From assembly GCA_028279685.1 (NCBI GenBank), contig JANQNG010000031.1, positions 124,001 through 188,000 of the forward strand: a stretch of DNA of 64,000 nucleotides. The letters run 5' to 3'. This DNA is from Candidatus Nanoarchaeia archaeon (GTDB lineage Archaea; Nanobdellota; Nanobdellia; Woesearchaeales; SKIA01). Within the stretch, counting starts at the first letter, position 1, and each line of letters starts with the position of its first letter. Position numbers and translations under genes: made by a program. This document shows, in pieces, positions 57,049-64,000 of the stretch. The notes under the pieces are model-generated. The model was not told the origin of the DNA and searched no databases. It saw only the letters and a list, made by a program, of their open reading frames with translations.

Positions 57049-58089
57049 CTAACTGTGAATATATTTCCTTAACTGCCTCTCCAGGATCTCAAGAAGTACT
57101 GGTTCAACTTGTCTGCGAATATGTTTATTAGGATATCCTACCCAACCGACATTTGTTGATGTGTCTAGAGGAGCATCTAATTCTTTTCCTTTCAGATCAG
57201 TTATGATAATGCCTGCAGCTTCAGCAATTGATTTTGTACAAACATCATATGGATGCGCACACAATCCTAATGATTTGCCCTGTGCTGCAAGAATTCGTTC
57301 TGTCCAAGGTCGTAAATCAGCAACAAATCTGTACTGCCCAAGCATCAATCTCGCCATATGACCAGCAGATGCTATATATTGTTCGTCAAATACATCTGCT
57401 ACTCCTTCTTTAAGATCGCCAAGTACAGTTTGGAAAAGTTCTTCTCTGACTTGTGCTATATAGACAGAGCCTCCCCTAAAATAATTCACAAAAGGCGCGA
57501 ATCCATTTTCTATTGTTTTCTCGCCTGACGGTGTAATATATTTATTTTTTATCCATTCGCCTTTAAGAACATCCCATTCTTCAATAACAGGAGCATCTCC
57601 TTTAACAGCATACATTATATCTGCACGATACTGTTTCGTAGTAGGAATCTCTGTTTGTACAGCAACTTCTATATCACTTAACATAGTATTTGCTCCTTTG
57701 TTTGGTGCAACTCCGGTTAACACATATGATGATGATTTATTGTATGCAGACTCTCTTGATCCATCCATAGGATCAACAATAACTCTCGCCATACAATCCT
57801 CTTCAGGAATTCCTATTGGATACGTTGAAACACCAGTATCTTCAGAAATTAAAACAAAAGGGATTTTCTTTCCCATTTTTTCAGATTCCTCATGCAATAT
57901 TCTTTTAGCGGGAAGATCAATAGTTAATGAAACATCTCCTTCCCCTTTTCCTTCAACTTGTGCAAGAGAATCAAGATTATGTTCAGCAGATTTCATTTGT
58001 TCCATAACATTATTACGAATCGCAATTTGCATATCTTTGGTCCAATCTAAAAAAGCAGTTCTTTGTTCTGGAGTAAGTGTGTTCTGCAT
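57049..58089 (-). CDS. Inositol monophosphatase/FBPase superfamily protein
   Basis: RVIVDPMDGSRESAYN metal-binding motif; GGSVYIAQV; C-terminal ITDLKGKELDAPLDTSTNVGWVG. Confidence 0.78.
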   Translation of the reverse strand: MQNTLTPEQRTAFLDWTKDMQIAIRNNVMEQMKSAEHNLDSLAQVEGKGEGDVSLTIDLPAKRILHEESEKMGKKIPFVLISEDTGVSTYPIGIPEEDCMARVIVDPMDGSRESAYNKSSSYVLTGVAPNKGANTMLSDIEVAVQTEIPTTKQYRADIMYAVKGDAPVIEEWDVLKGEWIKNKYITPSGEKTIENGFAPFVNYFRGGSVYIAQVREELFQTVLGDLKEGVADVFDEQYIASAGHMARLMLGQYRFVADLRPWTERILAAQGKSLGLCAHPYDVCTKSIAEAAGIIITDLKGKELDAPLDTSTNVGWVGYPNKHIRRQVEPVLLEILERQLRKYIHS

Positions 58090-58091
58090 TT

Positions 58092-59153
58092 TTATCTCCC
58101 CACCACATACTCAAATTCGTGTCCTATTTCCCCAGACCGCAATCTACTGTAGAACGGATGATTTTCTTCGATTGGATACTTTTTGTTAATAGCTCCATGT
58201 ACTTCTTTAAACCAATCAGTGCCAAACTCTATTTTCCCTGCGAGTTCTAATGCTGGAATTGTCGGAGGTAAAATATCCGCATACTTATCCAGGAGAATCG
58301 AACCTAAAGCGTCTGCTTTGAAATCAACAACTGTCATATCTTCATATTCCCCAGATCCCAAATAATGATCTTCTACAACTCCAATAGGTGCTCCTAGATT
58401 AATATGCGCTAACAGTTCTGGTCGAAAATGAGGAACATTTTCTCCCTTATGATTTACATCATCAGGATCTATGTTAATTGTTACTCCTGTAAATATTGGT
58501 TGATTCTGTTCAGAAAAATATTTTTTAAGTCCTGTTTCTTCATTAATTTCCCTTAATGCAGCTTCATACGGATTTGGATCGTCCGGAGTGATGCCTCCTG
58601 ATGTGCAAGCTAACAATTTCCTTTCAGCAGTACTTCCATATTCTCCAAGGCCAATAGCTCTATGGAATAGAAATATTACCGAATCTCCACTACGATCAGC
58701 AATAATAGATGTTGTTGCATTAATAGGATTTGCTAAACCTCTTTTACCATATTTTTCTAAGATACTATAAGGTTCTTTATTATTAGTTGAAATTAGATCA
58801 GCATAAGTAGTTTTTCCAAAACGAAAAGTCAAACTTTCTTGAATAAATCCATTAAATCTTGAAATAGAACCTGAAAAAACTCTTTTTATTAGTTCTCCAT
58901 CCTCTATTGCATATAATACACTTAAATTAGTTTTTTCATCAATCTCTTTCTTTGTTTCAACACCATTTGCATTCATTTCAGATTCTTTCTCATCAAGAAA
59001 CGATTCCCAATTCTGAGGAACTTTGTCAGCAATTTCTTGAGGAAGTTCATGTTCCTCCTCCTGAATCGATTTAAAATCAGGTAATTCTAGTTCTATAATA
59101 GGCAAAATGCTCATAATATATCTTCTCGTTCCTATATCTTCAATATCAACCAC
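58092..59153 (-). CDS. Nudix-hydrolase-like protein
   Basis: ACTSGGITPDDPNPYEAALREINEETGLKKYF Nudix box. Confidence 0.72.
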   Translation of the reverse strand: MVDIEDIGTRRYIMSILPIIELELPDFKSIQEEEHELPQEIADKVPQNWESFLDEKESEMNANGVETKKEIDEKTNLSVLYAIEDGELIKRVFSGSISRFNGFIQESLTFRFGKTTYADLISTNNKEPYSILEKYGKRGLANPINATTSIIADRSGDSVIFLFHRAIGLGEYGSTAERKLLACTSGGITPDDPNPYEAALREINEETGLKKYFSEQNQPIFTGVTINIDPDDVNHKGENVPHFRPELLAHINLGAPIGVVEDHYLGSGEYEDMTVVDFKADALGSILLDKYADILPPTIPALELAGKIEFGTDWFKEVHGAINKKYPIEENHPFYSRLRSGEIGHEFEYVVGR

Positions 59154-59284
59154 AACACAACCTCTTTATATTTTACTCCTAAGTAATAGTGAAGGCTATA
59201 TAAATACTCTTCTCGTCCTACAAATAAAGAGAAATTGTCCGACAAAATCGATAGTTATTTAAATATAAAAACAATCTCAAATCC

Positions 59285-60097
59285 ATGGATAAGATATCAT
59301 TCAGGCTAGAATCTGAGATCACCACAGAGATCGACAACCTCGTAGATCATATTCGAATAAAAAACCGATCTCAAGCAATCAAACTTCTCTTAAAGAAAGC
59401 ATTAGGCAGAGAACGCACAGCAGTTATTGTGAGCAAAGGAGCAGATAATCAACACCAAAATCTAATCAAAGATCTTCTTATTAACAAAACAGAATACAAT
59501 ATGACTGCCAACATGGAAGGCAAAACATTGCTAGAGCATAATGTAAAAAAACTCAAAAAGGCAGGCTTCACTACTATTTATATTGTAACTATAAAAGAAA
59601 TAACTGAAAAAGCAAAACAAATATTAGCACACCACAAAGATATTAGCATACACTACATAAAAATAACTAATGAAAAAACAGCAGAAGCATTGCATTTACT
59701 CGACGAGAAAATAACAACTCCTTTTCTCACCATATTCGGAGACGTCTATTTTGATATTGATCTTGAAGAACTCTACGAAGAACATATGAATAACAACGCA
59801 ATGTGCACATTAACCGTCATTCCCACAAAACATAGTACGAAAAAAGGGAACGTCATCATGACAGGAAGAAAACTTATTGAATTTGTTGAAAAGCCAAAAG
59901 ATGCAGAACAAACTTTGGTGTTTGAACCGATTTTCATGGCGAACCCAACATTATTCGAGCAAAAAGGAATATCATTGTCTTATGATGTTTTTCCAAAATT
60001 AGCAAAAAAAGGCTTTTTAGAAGGAAGAATAACCCCTTCCAACATCATTCATCTGCATAATCAGCAAGATAAAAAGAAAATAGCTCTTTTCATATGA
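59285..60097 (+). CDS. RHH domain fused to sugar nucleotidyltransferase-like domain
   Basis: N-terminal MDKISFRLESEITTEIDNLVDHIRIKNRSQAIKLLLKKAL (RHH); then MEGKTLLEHNVKKLKKAGFTTIYIVT ... FLTIFGDVYFDIDLEELYEEH ... LIEFVEKPKDAEQTLVFEPIFMANPTLFE. Confidence 0.78.
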   Translation: MDKISFRLESEITTEIDNLVDHIRIKNRSQAIKLLLKKALGRERTAVIVSKGADNQHQNLIKDLLINKTEYNMTANMEGKTLLEHNVKKLKKAGFTTIYIVTIKEITEKAKQILAHHKDISIHYIKITNEKTAEALHLLDEKITTPFLTIFGDVYFDIDLEELYEEHMNNNAMCTLTVIPTKHSTKKGNVIMTGRKLIEFVEKPKDAEQTLVFEPIFMANPTLFEQKGISLSYDVFPKLAKKGFLEGRITPSNIIHLHNQQDKKKIALFI

Positions 60098-60230
60098 TGC
60101 TTGTTTAAAAATATATAAATATCCGAATTTATCTAAATATCGAAAATTATTTATAAATAATCCTTTGATTTTCATAAATTATTTATATAAGCTCAACTCT
60201 GTAATATGCATAGTTACGGGGGTGGATAGC

Positions 60231-60533
60231 GTGCAAGAATACGGGGGAAATATCTTTCTTAGTGGATTTACTGAAATAGACAAACCAAGCATGGTTATTG
60301 TAAAAAAAATTGTTGGTCAATATGCAAAGAAATTCTCGACAGCAAGCGAATCTTTTGAGAGTCTCAAAATGAGCTTGAAGCCTGTGCACAAAACAGAAGG
60401 CTCTGAAAAATATGAGATAAAAATCAAAGTGATGGATTCTGGAAAGCCATTCAATATCGAGATTACAGATCGAAATCTCCTCTCTGCATTAGGAGAAGGT
60501 CTAAGAAAGATGGAAACACTCTTCATGAAGTAA
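60231..60533 (+). CDS. Small conserved-type protein, possibly HPF/RaiA-like
   Basis: GTG start after GGGGGTGG; LSGFTEIDKPSMVIVKKIVGQYAKKFSTASESFESLKMSLKPVHKTEGSEKYEIKIKV. Family assignment tentative. Confidence 0.5.
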   Translation: MQEYGGNIFLSGFTEIDKPSMVIVKKIVGQYAKKFSTASESFESLKMSLKPVHKTEGSEKYEIKIKVMDSGKPFNIEITDRNLLSALGEGLRKMETLFMK

Positions 60534-60567
60534 TCCTCCTGAATAATATGCATTATCTTGTATAGAG

Positions 60568-61020
60568 TTAGAATTTCTTCTCCAGTATAATCTCATAAAA
60601 TGAAGGTTCTCTTCTTGATTTGAACGCTTTTACAACAACATATCCTTTCTTCAAATGACAAATTAAAGAGTCAGTCATGTTGGAGAACAATTTCGCGAAT
60701 ATCTTTTCCACTTTGTGCGGTTTCAGAATTTCCTCGAGCTTAAACAATAATGCAGAATAAATACCGTTACGCCTATATTCCTTTCTTACACCCCATAACC
60801 AGAGATAGAATCCTTTTTTTTCAAAGTATCCTACAATATACCCAACAAGTTTGTTCTGGTACTTAGCACCGAGCATGATGCTCTTTTTGGTGGCGAGCCT
60901 TTCTTTCATATTTTCTTCTGTATATAGTTTCTGTTTTTTCACTATCGGACCAAAAATAGTCTTATTCAGCACCACAATCTTCGAATAATCATGCTCATCA
61001 AACTCTACTATATCAATCAT
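60568..61020 (-). CDS. GNAT-family acetyltransferase
   Basis: KLVGYIVGYFEKKGFYLWLWGVRKEYRRNGIYSALLFKLEEILK. Confidence 0.85.
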   Translation of the reverse strand: MIDIVEFDEHDYSKIVVLNKTIFGPIVKKQKLYTEENMKERLATKKSIMLGAKYQNKLVGYIVGYFEKKGFYLWLWGVRKEYRRNGIYSALLFKLEEILKPHKVEKIFAKLFSNMTDSLICHLKKGYVVVKAFKSRREPSFYEIILEKKF

Positions 61021-61355
61021 AATTTCACCCTTTAGGATATGTTTCCGATAGTATACTACGCAATTATCCCATCTTATTTAAGTATTGAGAAAGTATAATC
61101 CATTCTCTAAATATACTTATTACTTAAGTAATAAATAAAATAGTATCTCTAAGTATACCTAATAAAATATAACAATATACTTTATAACATTTATGTTATA
61201 TTTATTTAATTATATATAAGGTAAAATAATCTTCATAAAATATTTATTTTAATATATATTTATAATCAAAAAAGTATAATATAAATTAAATAAATAACTT
61301 TATAAACAATAAATCGAACAATATTATATCTTTTTTAATATAATGGGAAGAAACC

Positions 61356-61943
61356 ATGGGGAGCGACATCGAACAAGACATTATTGCATTATTTGACAAG
61401 AATCTCAAGAATGTTCTTACTATTAACAAAATAGCCTCTCTTCTAAACAAAAAATATCCCTATGTCCATAAGAAAGTCAACGAGCTCATCACTCAAGGTA
61501 TTCTACAGAAAAAAGCAATAGGAAAGGCACATCTTTGTTCTTTGAATCTCCCTGAACCAAGAACTATGCTTGCACTCGCTCATCATGAACTCAACAAAAG
61601 AGATAAGCTTTCTCATGAACTTAAAGATTTCATAGAGAAAATCCTTGAACTCAAAACCATAGTCCCTATTACCTGTCTTGTGCTCCATAAAAAACAGACT
61701 TTGTATGTTGTCATAGAAGATAACAGCAAAATTATGTTAACCAAAGAACGCATCGAACATCTTGAGCGCATCAACCTTAGCTGTGAAATTATTGGCAAAG
61801 AAGATCTCAAAAGATTACTCCTTGATCAACAAACATCACTCTACTCAAATCATATTATCCTTTATGGTTTTGAGCGATTTTTTGAATTGATAGCAGAGAT
61901 AAGTCCGCAACTTGAGCAGGCATACAACCCCCTACTAAAATGA
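61356..61943 (+). CDS. Winged-helix protein with C-terminal domain
   Basis: NVLTINKIASLLNKKYPYVHKKVNELITQGILQKKAIGKAHLCSLN. Confidence 0.7.
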   Translation: MGSDIEQDIIALFDKNLKNVLTINKIASLLNKKYPYVHKKVNELITQGILQKKAIGKAHLCSLNLPEPRTMLALAHHELNKRDKLSHELKDFIEKILELKTIVPITCLVLHKKQTLYVVIEDNSKIMLTKERIEHLERINLSCEIIGKEDLKRLLLDQQTSLYSNHIILYGFERFFELIAEISPQLEQAYNPLLK

Positions 61944-64000
61944 GACTAAAAACGCAACATTCCCCCAATGCAATGAGAATCATTATCTTAGTTCTAGGAA
62001 TCTGTATGCTAGCAGGAAATATCTCAGCTATCACTTTTCTTTTTCCCGAGAACAGCTCTATGCTGAATATCACTGATCTCAATATCACCTTTACTTGGGA
62101 TGATTATGCCTTGAATGAAAACAACGCATCATTCCTCCTTGAAGTTGCTCTAACAGAAGATATGGCAGATCCTTTTCAAAGTATAGAGATCCCCTATGAG
62201 ACGACAATATACGTAGTACCTTTATTCCCTGCAATGCACTATGCTACTATTGCATTACAGAACACTACAACAACTATAGAACAAGCAGGCATTATGTTTG
62301 AAATACTCAATAATACAGAAGAGTCGGAAGAGCCAGAAGGATCCAACTATGATTTCAATATAACTGTAGAGGAATCATCGTATGAATCAGGTAGTGTTGT
62401 TGGATTCAGTCTCATAGCAAATATGCCTATGAATGTTAGTCTTAACATCACAAAAGATGGAGTTCTTCAAGGAACAACACTAGGACCATTCGAAATCACT
62501 GATGAAATAATGCCTTTATCCTATGCAGGGCTTGGTGGAGATCTTGTAGCAGGAAATTACGAATTAATCGCTTTCGGTCATGGTGTTGTTAAAATTGCCA
62601 GTTTTGTCGTCATTGATCCTATACCTTTGGCAGTGAGCATCAATGTACCTTCTAGTGGCATACGCACAAAAGTCATTGATATGAGTGCTGTTCCTAATGG
62701 AGGAACTCAGCCATACACATACTACTGGAATTTCTCAGATGGATCCTACGCAACAACAAGAGATGTTGAACATATCTTTTTCGAAGCAAAAAATTACACC
62801 GTTAATCTAACGCTGACTGATGATGAGGGAGAAAGTGTTTCAGTTTCTTCTATTCTTGAGATCTTGGAAGAAACGTATAATCTGCAGATTCTTCTTTTAG
62901 ACGAAGATTCTGTTGACCCCTTGGCAAACACACTTGTCACACTTGAAAATCCAAGTTACTCAAGCACAAAATCAAGTAACAATTTCGGATTTATTGATTA
63001 TACAGGACTCTTCGGAGAGTATAATCTTACCGTGCATAACAACAGCGATTATTTCTTCAACACCACCATCAACATGTCAAGTAACAAAAATATCATCCTC
63101 AATGTCAGCATCCCTGAAATAGAAGAAGAAACCAATCAGACTGACAACGAAACCGATAACGAAACTGAAGAGACAACAGCAACAACAGAGACATCAGCAA
63201 CCGCAGCAGAAACAGTAACAGAAGAAACATCAGAAGAAGAACCGAAAACAATAGCTGTTGAAGAACATTCTATCGAAGAAACTGATCCTATTGCTCTTTT
63301 GAGAGAAGAAAAAGCAACACGCATAGAGGAAATGAAGCATGATTTCCTGCTCTCTGAAGAGAATACTCAACTTCTTAGCGATATCAATCTTCAGGATACG
63401 TTTGACAAAGCCATACAAAAACTTCCGACACTCACTTCAGAAGCAGATATTATCCTGATTGTTAATCAGTTACCAAAACAAATTGAAATGAAAGAAACAA
63501 AAAAGATGACACTCAAAGGCACGAAGAAAGAGATTAAAGATAATCTCGAAACTTTTTTCACTGCAGCAAATATCGAAGAAGAGGATAAAAAAGCATATGA
63601 ACGAGATCTATTGAGGGCCGCTAAATACATAAGTTTCAATGTTACTTTGAAGCATCTTCAACTTACAGATCAACTTGATACAGTAACTAATTACTACGTG
63701 ATGGAGAAGGAATTGAACCAAGATATTGGTCTTTATTATCTTGTTGAAATTATTCCTAAGAGTGAAGTGTCTTCCACGGAAAAATTTACTATTGTGGGGA
63801 GTTATGTCATTCTCAACGAAGACCCTGTCATACGATTCAATAGTGGTTCTTATCGCTATCTCTTTAATGAATATGTCAATCCTGAGAAAATCGTGACTTT
63901 GATGGTGCCTTTAGTGGTTAGTGAAAGAGGAGGATCTTTTATCACAGGATTCTCCATTGCAAGCATCACCGGAGGAACCGGTCTTTTGTATACGCTCCTT
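61940..64000 (+). CDS. Large secreted/surface protein with PKD-like domain (runs off window)
   Basis: Not in ORF track because no stop in window. MRLKTQHSPNAMRIIILVLGICMLAGNISA signal; PYTYYWNFSDGSYATTRDVEHIFFEAKNYTVNLTLTDDEGES PKD-like; many N-X-S/T sequons; Thr/Glu linker. Confidence 0.8.
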   Translation, partial: MRLKTQHSPNAMRIIILVLGICMLAGNISAITFLFPENSSMLNITDLNITFTWDDYALNENNASFLLEVALTEDMADPFQSIEIPYETTIYVVPLFPAMHYATIALQNTTTTIEQAGIMFEILNNTEESEEPEGSNYDFNITVEESSYESGSVVGFSLIANMPMNVSLNITKDGVLQGTTLGPFEITDEIMPLSYAGLGGDLVAGNYELIAFGHGVVKIASFVVIDPIPLAVSINVPSSGIRTKVIDMSAVPNGGTQPYTYYWNFSDGSYATTRDVEHIFFEAKNYTVNLTLTDDEGESVSVSSILEILEETYNLQILLLDEDSVDPLANTLVTLENPSYSSTKSSNNFGFIDYTGLFGEYNLTVHNNSDYFFNTTINMSSNKNIILNVSIPEIEEETNQTDNETDNETEETTATTETSATAAETVTEETSEEEPKTIAVEEHSIEETDPIALLREEKATRIEEMKHDFLLSEENTQLLSDINLQDTFDKAIQKLPTLTSEADIILIVNQLPKQIEMKETKKMTLKGTKKEIKDNLETFFTAANIEEEDKKAYERDLLRAAKYISFNVTLKHLQLTDQLDTVTNYYVMEKELNQDIGLYYLVEIIPKSEVSSTEKFTIVGSYVILNEDPVIRFNSGSYRYLFNEYVNPEKIVTLMVPLVVSERGGSFITGFSIASITGGTGLLYTLL

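Larger units (their letters stand above)
55926..57055 (+). repeat. tRNA-Glu 3'-end sequence present three times
   Basis: Copies of AATCCCGGCGGGGGCATATTTTAYTCTAATA at ~55930 and ~56052; degenerate CCGGCAGGAGCATATCTTATTCTAA at ~57029. Confidence 0.75.

Noticed and set aside
63124-63250. Repetitive Thr/Glu/Ala codons as a possible tandem repeat or CRISPR-like array
   Set aside because: Low-complexity protein linker (NETDNETEETTATTETSATAAETVTEETSEEEP) with no regular spacers.

Overview
The window looks like a slow-growing archaeal chromosome segment, probably DPANN (Woesearchaeota/Pacearchaeota-like; inferred from content, not checked by search). Core archaeal markers are the S13-S4-S11-RpoD-L18e-L13-S9-RpoN operon, ABCE1, RNase Z, a histone, an archaeal GatE/GatB-type amidotransferase, a DHH phosphoesterase and an intron-containing tRNA-Glu. 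The left half (1-31 kb) is dominated by amino-acid sensing and transport: a complete Liv ABC transporter, a substrate-binding protein made of two fused LivJ-like domains, a second single-domain LivJ-like protein, an AlaE-like putative exporter, and five tandem-duplicated Lrp/AsnC regulators (two of them divergent to the substrate-binding genes). Accessory and defence-like genes include AbrB/PIN, PIN/RHH, an HTH-MNT + HEPN + radical-SAM cluster, and two Fic proteins. GyrA carries a LAGLIDADG-type intein at the catalytic Tyr-Thr junction. Observations I consider most worth follow-up: (1) a family of four ~93-108 nt palindromic, covarying intergenic elements sharing CYNGCGAAG ... CGRAGC inside a variable terminal stem; (2) a Fic gene flanked by near-identical ~38-bp hairpin direct repeats; (3) a run of micro-ORFs (24, 29 and 37 aa, plus a 108-aa acidic ORF) upstream of a DHH gene; (4) a tRNA-Glu with an apparent second intron in the D-loop, its 3' end duplicated twice downstream and separated by an array of short perfect hairpins; (5) a ribbon-helix-helix domain fused to a sugar-nucleotidyltransferase-like domain; (6) a BRO-family gene interrupted at a G8 tract. 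No CRISPR array or rRNA was seen.
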